NCBI RefSeq assembly: GCF_900103585.1
Contig: NZ_FNHV01000019.1
Span: 116,590-180,589, forward strand
Origin: Streptomyces sp. cf386
Lineage (GTDB): Bacteria; Actinomycetota; Actinomycetes; Streptomycetales; Streptomycetaceae
DNA: 64,000 nucleotides
Reading direction: 5' to 3'
The position numbers were made by a program, and so were the translations under genes. Under the pieces are notes generated by a model that made no database searches, was not told the DNA's origin, and was given only the letters and a program-made list of their open reading frames with translations. The first letter of the stretch is position 1. Every line of letters begins with the position of its first letter. This document shows positions 8,782 to 17,780 of this stretch, one piece after another.

Positions 8782-9386
8782 CGCACCGCCGCACCCACAT
8801 GCGTCAGCACCGCCTCCACCAACTCCCCCACCGAGCGCTCACCCGTGTCGACGCGAATCAGCCCATGCGCGTCCACGCCCTGCGACATCAGCGACTGGAA
8901 GCGCTCCGCACGGGCGAGGAACTTGTGCACCAAGTACCGCTCCTCGTCCGCCAGTTCGTCGTAGCGGGCCGACGCCCGCATGCGCTCGCGCAGCACCGCC
9001 TCGTCCGCCGTGAGCCACAGCGCCCGTGTGCCGGGAACGGTCGTCATTCCGGCCACGCGGGCGGGCCACATCGCGGAGCCCTCCAGGACCAGGCCCGGGC
9101 CGTCGCCGCTCGCCCGGTCGGTGATCAGTTCCTCGATGCGCGGCCACAGGCGCCCGTAGTGGTCGAGCACGGACCGGATCAGTTCGTCGACGTCGAGGGT
9201 GGCGTAGTGCTCGGCGACATGGGGCGGCGGCTCCCACTCGGGCGTCCGCCAGGGCCGCCCAGGATGCCGGGCCAGCTTGTCCGTCGAGCGGCAGTCGAAC
9301 CCGAGCCGCTCCGCCACGGCCCGGGCGACGGTCGACTTGCCGGTGTGGGACGTTCCCCCGATGAGCACCACGCGCACGTCCTGCAT
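8778..9386 (-). CDS. P-loop nucleoside/small-molecule kinase-like protein
   Basis: 202 residues starting VRVVLIGGTSHTGKSTVA, a Walker A P-loop of the AAA_33/2-phosphoglycerate-kinase-like group. DRAS..GPGLVLEGSAMWP is a plausible Walker B/substrate region, followed by a LADEERYLVHKFLARAERFQ helix. The ATG at 9386 is chosen because the conserved domain begins immediately; the longer open frame upstream overlaps the GH32 gene and is not domain-like. Phosphate acceptor unknown. It is translationally coupled to the WD40 gene downstream and lies 14 bases after the GH32 stop, so it may be read from the GH32 promoter. Confidence 0.72.
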   Translation of the reverse strand: MQDVRVVLIGGTSHTGKSTVARAVAERLGFDCRSTDKLARHPGRPWRTPEWEPPPHVAEHYATLDVDELIRSVLDHYGRLWPRIEELITDRASGDGPGLVLEGSAMWPARVAGMTTVPGTRALWLTADEAVLRERMRASARYDELADEERYLVHKFLARAERFQSLMSQGVDAHGLIRVDTGERSVGELVEAVLTHVGAAVR

Positions 9387-9400
9387 GCGGGCGACCCTAC

Positions 9401-10975
9401 TCAACCCACCGTGAACTCCCGTATCACCGTGTTCCGGAACACCGCCGTGCCGTCGATCGTGAACAGGGCGAGCCCGGTGTCGGCCGGGTCCGGGAAGACC
9501 TCGGTCGAGTGCACGTACCGGCCGTCGTCCACGAACATTTCGACGGACGTACGGTCGATCAGGATGCGCAGCCGCACGGTGCCCGCGGACGCGTCGAAGG
9601 GGCTCCTGCTCTCCTGCCACCGGCCGGTGCTGTCGGGGCTCACGGTGTATCCGCGGTTGACGAATGCGTAGTCGCCGTAGATCCCGACGTCGATGTGGCG
9701 TCCGCCGTCGGAGGAGCGCCGCAACTGGAGCCCCGCGCCGGCCAGTCGGTCCCAGGTGATGTCGGTGGACACCTCGTACGCGGTGCCTGTGTAGTCGAGC
9801 ATGAGGCTCCCGTCGACCTCCAGGTCGCCGAGGTCGACCGTGCGGGAGACATGCGCGTCAAGACCGGCGACCGGCTGGGAGGCGAGATGGTACGTGCCGT
9901 CCGCGGCCCGCTTCAGCGTGACCTCGCGGACGATCGAATCGGTGCCGTTGAAGCCGTCGCACTCGATGGTGGGCGTGGTGCCCGCGTAGTCCCAGTGGTT
10001 CATCCAGCCGATCGCGTACCGCGCCGCCGGGTCGACGGTGCCGTCGGCGTCGCGCTTCTCGAAGGTGACGGCCGCGTACCAGTCCCAGCCGTGGTCGAGC
10101 CACTGCGGATCGTTCAGGTCGGGTGTGAACGTGGTGCCGTCGAAGGACCCCGTCCAGTAGGCGTAGGTGCTCGGCAGCCCGGATCCCTTCCCGTTGGCGC
10201 TCACGCCCAGCACCCATTTCCAGGTGCCGTCCGCCGCCCGGATGCGAAACAGGTCCGGGCATTCAAGGACGCCGATGCCGCCCTTGATGAAACCGCCGAC
10301 GTACGTCCAGGACTTCAGGTCGTCGGAGTGGTACATCCCGACCTTGTCGTTCTCGGCGAGCGCCATCACCCAGCGCCCGCGCTCCTCGTCGCGGATCACC
10401 TTGGGGTCGCGGAAGTCCCGTACACCGGGGTTCGGAAGGACCGGGCCGGTGCCGTGAGGGGTGAACGTACGGCCGCCGTCGGTCGAGTAGTACAGGTACT
10501 GCGCCTGGGTGACGTCGTCGGGCGCCATGGTGGCGAGGACGATCACCGCGCCCGCGCCGAAACCTGCCGTGTTGTCGGTGTCGATCACCGCCGAGCCGGA
10601 CCAGACGTCGCCGTTGGGAGTGGTGTTCTTCGGCACCGCGATCCCGCGGTCGGTGAAGGTGACCAGGTCGGTGCTGGTGGCCAGGCGCCAGGCCGTGCCG
10701 GCGGCCGTGCCGCCCGTCGAGTAGTCGGGGTTGTAGAGGTAGTAGTAGTGGTACTCGCCGTCGATCCACACCGGCCGCTGCGGGTCGTTCATCCACTGGT
10801 CGGGGACGGTGAAGTGGTACTCGGCGCGATAGCTGCCCGCGCACGCGGTGGCCGTCCCCGAGGCCGCCACCGCGGATCTCGGACCGGTCGGCAGTAAGGC
10901 ACCGGCCGCGCCCACGGCCGAGGCCAGGAACAGCGACCTCCTGGATATTCCGGGCATGCCAGATGCGCCACGCAT
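9401..10975 (-). CDS. Exported glycoside hydrolase family 32 (levanase/exo-fructanase type)
   Basis: 524 residues. The N-terminus SRRSLFLASAVGAAGALL is a Tat-type signal (twin Arg 12-13) ending near AVAA. The GH32 five-blade propeller follows: WMNDPQ with nucleophile D64, the transition-state motif FRDPK and the acid/base motif ECPD. A C-terminal beta-sandwich ends at DRTSVEMFVDDG. It hydrolyses fructosyl bonds in levan, inulin or sucrose outside the cell. The ATG at 10975 follows AAAGGAG. It diverges from a sugar ABC operon with a cytosolic GH32, so it should release fructo-oligosaccharide or fructose for that importer. Confidence 0.92.
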   Translation of the reverse strand: MRGASGMPGISRRSLFLASAVGAAGALLPTGPRSAVAASGTATACAGSYRAEYHFTVPDQWMNDPQRPVWIDGEYHYYYLYNPDYSTGGTAAGTAWRLATSTDLVTFTDRGIAVPKNTTPNGDVWSGSAVIDTDNTAGFGAGAVIVLATMAPDDVTQAQYLYYSTDGGRTFTPHGTGPVLPNPGVRDFRDPKVIRDEERGRWVMALAENDKVGMYHSDDLKSWTYVGGFIKGGIGVLECPDLFRIRAADGTWKWVLGVSANGKGSGLPSTYAYWTGSFDGTTFTPDLNDPQWLDHGWDWYAAVTFEKRDADGTVDPAARYAIGWMNHWDYAGTTPTIECDGFNGTDSIVREVTLKRAADGTYHLASQPVAGLDAHVSRTVDLGDLEVDGSLMLDYTGTAYEVSTDITWDRLAGAGLQLRRSSDGGRHIDVGIYGDYAFVNRGYTVSPDSTGRWQESRSPFDASAGTVRLRILIDRTSVEMFVDDGRYVHSTEVFPDPADTGLALFTIDGTAVFRNTVIREFTVG

Positions 10976-11040
10976 GGTGCGGCTCCTTTCCCCGACGGCG
11001 TCGTCAGGACTGCGGCTCATGTGGACCAGCACTCTGTGAC

Positions 11041-11052
11041 CTAACTCGTTAA
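11041..11052. promoter_or_regulatory. LacI-type half-palindrome operator (GH32 side)
   Basis: CTAACTCGTTAA. Read on the minus strand it is TTAACGAGTTAG and shares CGAGTTAG with the second palindrome at 11123. It lies just after a TTGACC (-35-like) on the minus strand at 11054-11059, so a bound repressor would block GH32 transcription. Confidence 0.6.
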
Positions 11053-11122
11053 AGGTCAAGTGGTTCGGAACTCTTGACAGGGCCGTAACCCGCTTCACAT
11101 CATCTGGGGCATCAGACCTTGG

Positions 11123-11136
11123 CTAACACGAGTTAG
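11123..11136. promoter_or_regulatory. LacI-type palindromic operator (transporter side)
   Basis: CTAACACGAGTTAG, a 14-base palindrome with one mismatched central pair, starts 24 bases before the binding-protein ATG and downstream of TTGACA at 11074-11079. The CG centre is characteristic of LacI/GalR operators. Probable target of the LacI-family protein at 15735-16823. Confidence 0.7.
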
Positions 11137-11146
11137 GCCCGTTTGA

Positions 11147-12556
11147 ATGACCGACTCGCATCTCACTCGCCGCACCTTGATGCGGTACGGCGCCTACGGC
11201 GCGGGAGCCGCCGCACTGGCCGGTACCGCCGCCAGTTGGGACCGGCTCACCGGAGCCGACATCCCCGGGCGGAACGACGGCTCCCTGGTCGTCGCGACGC
11301 TCGGCCCCGCCTACGGACCGGAAGCCATCCGGTCGCTCACCGAGGGCTTCAGGAAGGTCCACCCCGACATCAAGCTGCGGATCAACGCCGTGCAGGCCGT
11401 CGACTGGTCGGACTTCTTCGCGAAGATCCTCACCCAGATCGCGGCGGGCACCGCGCCCGACCTCGTCTACGTCGCCACCGAGGGCGTCCAGCTGTTCGCG
11501 CAGCGCCTCGGCGTCCCGTTGGACCGCTGGGTGAAGCGGGACGCCGAGGAGCTGCGCGAGTACTTCTCCGACGTCCATCCCTCGCTGGTGGAGTCGATGA
11601 TGTACGAGGGGAGCCTCTACCAGCTGCCGGTCGAGTTCAACGCCGCCGACATCTACCTCAACGACCAGGTGCTGAAGCGCGCGGGCGCGGACTTCCCGGC
11701 CCCCGACTGGACCCGCGACGACTTCACCGCGCTGCTGCGCGACATGAAGAAGGCGAGCGGCTCGCAGTTCACGCCGTACTTCTGGACCAACCGGCTGTGG
11801 GGCGGCGTGGTGCCGTGGCTGTTCGCCAACGACACGAACCTCCTCTCCGAGTCCAAGGCGCCCGGCGGCGCCTGGCTGTGGGACTCCTTCTATCCGGCCG
11901 CCCAGCGGGAGGGACGCGGCGGCGGTTTCCGGTGGACCACCCCGCAGGCCACCGAAGCGCGCGTGGAGGAGGCGTACGACTATCTCGCCTCCCTCATCGA
12001 CGAGGACCTGTGCAACCGGCCCGAGGGGGGCAACGGACAGAACCTCATCGGCGTGTTCTCCACCGGCCGGGTCGGCGTCACGCCCGCGGGCGGCTTCTGG
12101 GCGGGCGGTCTGCACCTGGCGGGGATGAAGGCGGGCGCGTTCGACGCACAGTACTTCCCTCGCTGGCGCACCCAGCGCATGCAGTTCGGCGCCGCCGGCT
12201 ACGCGCTGCTGCGCACGTCGAAGCGGCAGGAGGAGGCCTGGGAGTTCATCAAGTACGCCGCCCGCAGGGACACCCTGATGCGGCTGTTCGAGACGAACCA
12301 GACCACCCCGGCCCGCCGCTCGATGCTCACCGCCGACCGCTACCGCGAGACCGGCCCGAACCGCTGGCAGGTCTTCTACGACACCCTCGACAAGTTCCCC
12401 GACACCGGGCCGATCCCCGCGCCGCCGCAGGTCGCGGAGGTCGAGCAGGTGCTGCTGAAGCACACCGGTACCGCCCTGGCTTCCCGGCGCGCGGTGGCCC
12501 CCGCGCTGCGGCGGATGCAGAGCGATCTGGAGAAGGCCATGGAGCGTGACGTATGA
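11147..12556 (+). CDS. Sugar ABC transporter extracellular binding protein
   Basis: 469 residues of the family 1 solute-binding class. The N-terminus has twin Arg (TRRTLMRYGAYGAGAAALAG), consistent with Tat export; there is no lipobox cysteine. The body starts GSLVVATLGP and includes GAAGYALLRTSKRQEEAWEFIKYAA, typical of the C-terminal lobe. It should capture the sugar made by the divergent GH32 and deliver it to the two permeases. First gene of a tightly packed operon; its stop overlaps the next start by ATGA. Confidence 0.9.
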   Translation: MTDSHLTRRTLMRYGAYGAGAAALAGTAASWDRLTGADIPGRNDGSLVVATLGPAYGPEAIRSLTEGFRKVHPDIKLRINAVQAVDWSDFFAKILTQIAAGTAPDLVYVATEGVQLFAQRLGVPLDRWVKRDAEELREYFSDVHPSLVESMMYEGSLYQLPVEFNAADIYLNDQVLKRAGADFPAPDWTRDDFTALLRDMKKASGSQFTPYFWTNRLWGGVVPWLFANDTNLLSESKAPGGAWLWDSFYPAAQREGRGGGFRWTTPQATEARVEEAYDYLASLIDEDLCNRPEGGNGQNLIGVFSTGRVGVTPAGGFWAGGLHLAGMKAGAFDAQYFPRWRTQRMQFGAAGYALLRTSKRQEEAWEFIKYAARRDTLMRLFETNQTTPARRSMLTADRYRETGPNRWQVFYDTLDKFPDTGPIPAPPQVAEVEQVLLKHTGTALASRRAVAPALRRMQSDLEKAMERDV

Positions 12557-13506
12557 CGAACACTCGGATACCGGCCGTACCGGCCACGCACCCGACGGCT
12601 CCACCAGCCGCCGCGCCGCGGCCCTCCGCGCGCGACCGCGGCACCCGGCTGCTGGCGACGCTCTTCCTGGCCCCGACGATCGTCGGCATCGTCGTCTTCA
12701 CGGTCGTCCCGATCGTCGGCTCGGTGGTGCTGAGCCTCTTCCACTGGAACGTGATCGACTCCCCTAGCTTCGCCGGGGCCGCCAACTACCGTGAGGTCTT
12801 CGGCGATTCGACCGTGCTGGTCTCCTTCGGCAACACGCTCGTGTTCATGGTGTTCGCGGTCGCGCTCCAGCTCCTCATCGCCCTGGTGCTGGCCCTGGCG
12901 GTGAACGGACGGATGCCCGGGTGGCTGCGCTCGGTGTTCCGGTCGGCGTTCTTCTTTCCGCTGGTGCTGTCCGCCGCGTCGATCTCGGTGGTGATGAAGT
13001 ACCTGTTCAACCAGGACTTCGGAGTCGTCAACTGGCTGCTGGGGCTGGTCGGGATCGCTCCCGTGCCCTGGCTGACGTCCGAGAACGCGGCGATGGCCAC
13101 GGTGATCCTGGTCTACGTCTGGCAGCAGTTCGGCTTCTCGTTCCTGCTGTTCGTCGGAGGGCTCAACAACATCCCGAAGGAGATCCACGAGGCAGCCTCC
13201 CTCGACGGCGCGACCGGCCTGCGCAAGCACCTCGCCATCACTCTCCCACTGCTGTCGCCCACGCTGCTGGTCGCGTCGGTGGTCGGCATCATCAACGCGC
13301 TCCAGGTCTTCGAGCAGCCGTACGTCCTCACCAACGGCGGGCCCGGCGACGCCACCCGCACCGTGGTGATGGTCATCTACGAGAGCGCCTTCGAGCAGCT
13401 CCGCTTCGGCGAGGCGTCCGCGGTGGGCGTGCTGCTGTTCGTGCTGATCATGGCGGTCACCGCCCTCCAGTTCCGGCTCAGCCGGCGTTTCGTCCACTAC
13501 GAGTGA
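12553..13506 (+). CDS. Sugar ABC permease, MalF/UgpA-like
   Basis: 317 residues with six predicted membrane segments, beginning LLATLFLAPTIVGIVVFTVVPI. The EAA loop reads EIHEAASLDGATGLRKHLAITLPLL, the site that docks on the ATPase. Start overlaps the upstream stop. No ATPase gene follows; Streptomyces often share one MsiK-type ATPase among sugar importers, so that is the likely partner. Confidence 0.92.
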   Translation: MTNTRIPAVPATHPTAPPAAAPRPSARDRGTRLLATLFLAPTIVGIVVFTVVPIVGSVVLSLFHWNVIDSPSFAGAANYREVFGDSTVLVSFGNTLVFMVFAVALQLLIALVLALAVNGRMPGWLRSVFRSAFFFPLVLSAASISVVMKYLFNQDFGVVNWLLGLVGIAPVPWLTSENAAMATVILVYVWQQFGFSFLLFVGGLNNIPKEIHEAASLDGATGLRKHLAITLPLLSPTLLVASVVGIINALQVFEQPYVLTNGGPGDATRTVVMVIYESAFEQLRFGEASAVGVLLFVLIMAVTALQFRLSRRFVHYE

Positions 13507-13520
13507 GCCGGGTGAGTCCC

Positions 13521-14375
13521 ATGAGCCAAGCGACAGTGAACCTCAGCCGTGCCCGGTACTCGCTCGCACCGTGGGCGCGGATCGCCGCACTGGCCGTGTG
13601 CGCGCTGCTGACGCTGGGGCCGGTCATCTGGACCGTCTCCACGTCCCTGCGCGTCCCGGCCGAGTCCTTCGACCTGCCCCCGAAGATCATCCCGACCAAC
13701 CCCACCGCGGAGTCGTACCGCGGGGTCTTCGACCAGATCGACGTATGGCTGCTCGCACTCAACTCGACGCTGGTGACCGCGCTGATCGCGGTGGGCCAGA
13801 TGATCACCGCCGGGCTGGCGGGATACGCCTTCGCCCGCCTCGAATTCCGGTTCAAGAAGCCGCTGTTCGGACTGGTCCTGGCCACCATGATGGTGCCGCT
13901 CCAGGTCACGATCGTCCCGGTGTTCCTGGTGCTGAAGTCGATGGGCCTGACCGACACCCTGCTCGGTCTGATCATCCCGGCCTTCCCGACCGCCTTCGGG
14001 ACCTTTCTGATGCGCCAGTACTTCCTGGGCATGCCCAAGGACCTGGGCGAGGCGGCGATGCTGGACGGCTGCGGGCCCTGGCGGATCTTCCGGTCCGTGT
14101 ACGCGCCGCTGGCCGCGCCCGGACTCGCGATCGTCGGGGTGCTGGCCTTCAACTACCACTGGAACGAGTTCTTCCGGCCGCTGATCCTGGAGACCTCGGG
14201 CCAGAACTACACCCTCCCCCTGGGCCTGGTCTCCCTCCAGGGCAACCTGGGCACCGGCTCCATCTCGGTGGTGCTCGCCGGTGTCGTCCTCTCCATGATC
14301 CCCGCCGTCGTCGTGTTCGTCGTCGGTCAGCGCCCTCTGCGTGAGGGCATCACGTCCGCAGGAGTCAACCGTTGA
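13521..14375 (+). CDS. Sugar ABC permease, MalG/UgpE-like
   Basis: 284 residues, six membrane segments, EAA loop DLGEAAMLDGCGPWRIFRSVYAPLAAPG. Three in-frame starts exist: GTG 13503 (overlapping the previous stop), GTG 13512 and ATG 13521. ATG is chosen as the conserved region begins after it; translation from 13503 would add VSRVSP. Heterodimer partner of the preceding permease. Confidence 0.9.
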   Translation: MSQATVNLSRARYSLAPWARIAALAVCALLTLGPVIWTVSTSLRVPAESFDLPPKIIPTNPTAESYRGVFDQIDVWLLALNSTLVTALIAVGQMITAGLAGYAFARLEFRFKKPLFGLVLATMMVPLQVTIVPVFLVLKSMGLTDTLLGLIIPAFPTAFGTFLMRQYFLGMPKDLGEAAMLDGCGPWRIFRSVYAPLAAPGLAIVGVLAFNYHWNEFFRPLILETSGQNYTLPLGLVSLQGNLGTGSISVVLAGVVLSMIPAVVVFVVGQRPLREGITSAGVNR

Positions 14376-15772
14376 GCCTCACCGCTCGCTCGACGGACCC
14401 GAACGCCCCGCGCTTCCGGGTCCGTCCGCCCGCCAACTGGATCAACGACCCGAACGGGCCCTTCCGTTGGCGGGGCCGCCACCACCTCTTCTACCAGCAC
14501 AACCCCGCCGCCCCGGTGCACGCGAACGTCCACTGGGGCCATGTCTCCAGCCACGACCTCGTCCACTGGGAGCACCACCCGATCGCGCTCGCTCCGACGC
14601 CCGGCGGCCCGGACGAGGCAGGCTGCTGGTCGGGCTGCGTGGTCGACGACGACGGCGTGCCGACGGCCGTGTACACCGGTGTCGACCGGCATCACACCGG
14701 TCTCGGCTCGATCTGCCTGGCGCGGGCGCTGATGCCGGAGGACGAGACGCTGACCGACTGGAGGCCGCTGTCCAAACCCGTGGTGACCGGCCCGCCCGCT
14801 GACTTGGACGTGGTGATGTTCCGCGACCCGTTCGTGTTCAGGAGCGGTGGCCGACGGTGGGCGCTGGTGGGCGCGGGGCACGCCGACGGGACTCCGTCGG
14901 TGCTGCTGTACGACTGCGAGGACCTGGCCGACTGGCGGTTCGCCGGGGTCCTGCTCGACGGCAACGACCCCGTCGCTGCTGATGTGTTCGGGGACGGGGC
15001 CGTCGGCTGGGAGTGCCCGCAGCTCTTCGAGACGGCGGGTGGGGACTGGGTGCTGGTGGTGTCACTGTGGGATGGGGACCCGTGCGGCACTGGATATCTG
15101 ACGGGCCGTCTTGAACCGTACGGTGAGGGCGAGTTGCGTTTCGCTGCCCGCACCGGCGGACGGCTGGACCACGGGCGGGACTTCTACGCGCCCGCCGTGC
15201 TCCAGGAGTCGGACCGGGTGCTGTTGTGGGGGTGGTCCTGGGAGGCGCGCGAACAGAGTGAGGTCGATCGCGCCGGGTGGGCCGGTGTCCTGACCGCGCC
15301 GCGGGTGGTGGACGTGCATCCCGACGGTGCCCTACGGGTCGTACCGGCTCGCGAGCTCGAACTGCTGCGTGCGGACGAGCCGTTCGTCTCCGCGCCGGGT
15401 CGGCGCATCGCGCTCCCGGAGGCGTACGACCTGACCGTGACCGCGGCGGGCCGGACCACCGTGAGTCTGCTGCGGTCCGCCACCGGTGCGGAGCTGACGG
15501 TCGTGCTGGACCCGGACGCGGGCACGGTGACGCTCGACCGCGGCGACTGGCCCCGGACCGGGCCCGAAGGGTCGGCACCGGTTGTCGTGCGGGGGCCGGC
15601 CTCCGAGGTGCGGATCCTCGTCGACGGCTCGCTGTTGGAGCTGTTCGTCGGCGACCGGGCGACGGTCACCGAGCGGATCTACCGGCGACCGGACGATATG
15701 CCCGAGCTGGTCGTCGCAGGTGCCGTGGCAGCCGTCACCGGCTGGGAGCCGGTCCCACCGACGCACGGCTGA
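14372..15772 (+). CDS. Intracellular GH32 (sucrose/fructo-oligosaccharide hydrolase)
   Basis: 466 residues without a signal peptide. ANWINDPNG (nucleophile D26), FRDPF and WECPQ give the complete GH32 triad. C-terminal beta-sandwich ends SLLELFVGDRATVTERIY. A TTG start overlaps the permease stop (TTGA), so it is translationally coupled. It probably splits the imported fructoside, sucrose or sucrose-like oligomer to fructose. Its last 38 bases overlap the end of the convergent LacI gene. Confidence 0.92.
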   Translation: MSLTARSTDPNAPRFRVRPPANWINDPNGPFRWRGRHHLFYQHNPAAPVHANVHWGHVSSHDLVHWEHHPIALAPTPGGPDEAGCWSGCVVDDDGVPTAVYTGVDRHHTGLGSICLARALMPEDETLTDWRPLSKPVVTGPPADLDVVMFRDPFVFRSGGRRWALVGAGHADGTPSVLLYDCEDLADWRFAGVLLDGNDPVAADVFGDGAVGWECPQLFETAGGDWVLVVSLWDGDPCGTGYLTGRLEPYGEGELRFAARTGGRLDHGRDFYAPAVLQESDRVLLWGWSWEAREQSEVDRAGWAGVLTAPRVVDVHPDGALRVVPARELELLRADEPFVSAPGRRIALPEAYDLTVTAAGRTTVSLLRSATGAELTVVLDPDAGTVTLDRGDWPRTGPEGSAPVVVRGPASEVRILVDGSLLELFVGDRATVTERIYRRPDDMPELVVAGAVAAVTGWEPVPPTHG

Positions 15773-16823
15773 CCACCGGGCAGGCGAGGCGCCGTACCGT
15801 CGCGGGCGGGGTCCGGCCCGTGTCGATGGCGTCGAGGAGCAGACGTGCGGCGGCCTCGCCCATCGCCCGGTGGGGCAGCGCGACGCTGGTGAGGGGCGGG
15901 GTGAGGAACTCGGCCATGTGTTCCTGGTCGTCGTAGCCGACCACCGACAGCTCGCCGGGGACGGCGATGCCGAGCCGGGTCGCGGCGTGCAGGACGCCGG
16001 CCGCGACCCGGTCGTTGTAGCAGAAGACGCCGGTGGGCCGGAGGTCGGCGGGGACGCCGTCGAGGAGGCGTATCGCGCCGTCGTGCCCCGCGCTGATCTC
16101 GCCTCCGCTGCGCACGACCCACTCCTTGGGGACCGTGACCCCCTCGGCGCGCAGCGCGTCCCGGAAGCCGCGCAGGCGGTCGGCGGAGGCCAGGTCGTCC
16201 TGGCCGCCCACCATGGCGACCCTGCGGTGCCCCTCGTCCAGCAGCAGCCTGGCCGCCGTACGGCCGCCGGCGCGCTCGGCGGGGACGACGGCGGGCAGGG
16301 AGTCGTCCTCGGGGAGGCAGTTGGCGAGCACGGAGTGGGTGCGGTGCAGGCCCTCGGGTACGCGGACGCGGCGCAGCGACATGGCCGCGTAGATGATGCC
16401 GTCCACGCGCCGGTCGAGGAGTTCGGCGACGGCCGCGTCCTCCTTGGCCGGGTCGCCGCCGGAGTCGATGGTCAGGACGAGGTGCTCGCTGGCCCAGGCG
16501 GTCTCCATCGCGCCGCGCAGGAGGCGGCCGGCGAACGGCGAGGAGGCGATCTCGTCGGTGACCAGACCGATCACGGCCGTACGGCGGCGGCGCAGGCCGC
16601 GGGCGACGGGGTCGGGGCGGTAGCCGAGCTCGGTGGCGGCCTGCCGGATGCGTTCCTGGGTGGCGGGCGAGAGGTTGCCCTCGGCGCGGCCGTTGAAAAC
16701 GAAGGAGACCGCGGTGTGCGACACGCCCGCTAGCCGGGCGACGTCCCGTGACGTGGGACGCGCCGGTACCGCCGGCTGCTTCTCCTCGGTGCCGCCCATG
16801 ACGTCAGCTGCCTCGTCCCCCAC
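15735..16823 (-). CDS. LacI-family repressor of the fructan/sucrose locus
   Basis: 362 residues from GTG 16823 (354 from ATG 16799). The helix-turn-helix is TSRDVARLAGVSHTAVSFVFNG followed by the hinge helix QERIRQAATELGYRPDPVARGL. The remaining part is a periplasmic-binding-protein-like effector domain (IGLVTDEIASSPFAGRLLRG, SVVGYDD). It converges on the operon it probably controls. CG-centred palindromes at 11041 and 11123 are the likely operators; the inducer should be a fructoside. Confidence 0.9.
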   Translation of the reverse strand: MGDEAADVMGGTEEKQPAVPARPTSRDVARLAGVSHTAVSFVFNGRAEGNLSPATQERIRQAATELGYRPDPVARGLRRRRTAVIGLVTDEIASSPFAGRLLRGAMETAWASEHLVLTIDSGGDPAKEDAAVAELLDRRVDGIIYAAMSLRRVRVPEGLHRTHSVLANCLPEDDSLPAVVPAERAGGRTAARLLLDEGHRRVAMVGGQDDLASADRLRGFRDALRAEGVTVPKEWVVRSGGEISAGHDGAIRLLDGVPADLRPTGVFCYNDRVAAGVLHAATRLGIAVPGELSVVGYDDQEHMAEFLTPPLTSVALPHRAMGEAAARLLLDAIDTGRTPPATVRRLACPVVSRASVGPAPSR

Positions 16824-16894
16824 CGTTCCGGTTGATCAAGGCTCACCCTATCCGTGACGCTGGAGGGACGACACAGTCAAGGGAAGGTCCGGCA

Positions 16895-17725
16895 GTGATC
16901 AGCATCCCGACCCACACGCTCAACGACGGTACGACGCTCCCCGCCGTCGGCCTCGGCACCTGGCCGATGGACGACGCGCAGGCCGAGCAGGCGGTGCGCG
17001 GCGCCCTGGAGCTGGGGTACCGGCTCGTGGACACGGCGACGAACTACCGCAACGAGACCGGCGTCGGCCGGGGCGTCGCGAGCGGCGGTGTGCCCCGCGA
17101 GGAGATCGTCGTGACGACGAAGCTCCCGGGCCGGCACCACGGCTACGAGGAGACCCTCGCCTCCTTCGAGGAGTCCCGCGCCCGCCTCGGCCTGGACTAC
17201 GTGGACCTCTACCTCATCCACTGGCCGCTCCCCCGCGTCGACAAGTACGTCGACTCCTGGAAGGCCATGATCAAGCTCCGCGAGGACGGCCTCGTTCGGT
17301 CGATCGGCGTCTCCAACTTCACGGCCGGGCACATCGAGCGGCTGGAGCGGGAGACCGGGGTGCTGCCCTCCGTCAACCAGATCGAGCTGCACCCGTTGTT
17401 CCCGCAGGACGAGCTGCGCGCGTTCCACGCCGACAAGGGCATCCTCGTCGAGAGCTGGAGCCCGCTGGGGCGTGGCAGCAGCCTCCTGGACGACCCCGTC
17501 GTCCAGGGCATCGCCGACGCCCTCAAGGTGACTCCCGGCCAGGTCGTCCTGCGCTGGCACACGCAGCTGGGCGCCCTGCCCATCCCGAAGTCCGCGGACC
17601 GGGAGCGGCAGCGCGAGAACCTCGACGTCTTCGGCTTCACCCTGGACGCCACCCAGATGGGAGCCGTCGCCGACCGGGCGCATCGGCGGCTCGGCGGGGA
17701 TCCCGAGGTGCACGAGGAGTTCTGA
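16895..17725 (+). CDS. Aldo/keto reductase
   Basis: 276 residues. Conserved features are GLGTWPM, DTATNYRNE (catalytic Asp/Tyr), TTKLPG (Lys), YLIHWPLP (His), GVSNF and the NADPH site IPKSADRER. It belongs to the prokaryotic AKR5-like group reducing small aldehydes and ketones such as 2,5-diketogluconate; substrate not predictable. GTG 16895 follows GGGAAGG; the open frame extends upstream without family similarity. Confidence 0.9.
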   Translation: MISIPTHTLNDGTTLPAVGLGTWPMDDAQAEQAVRGALELGYRLVDTATNYRNETGVGRGVASGGVPREEIVVTTKLPGRHHGYEETLASFEESRARLGLDYVDLYLIHWPLPRVDKYVDSWKAMIKLREDGLVRSIGVSNFTAGHIERLERETGVLPSVNQIELHPLFPQDELRAFHADKGILVESWSPLGRGSSLLDDPVVQGIADALKVTPGQVVLRWHTQLGALPIPKSADRERQRENLDVFGFTLDATQMGAVADRAHRRLGGDPEVHEEF

Positions 17726-17780
17726 ACGGCGGTCGCGGGCGCCGTCGCGGGTACTCGGGGCGTTCGGGAAGGAGCAGGTC

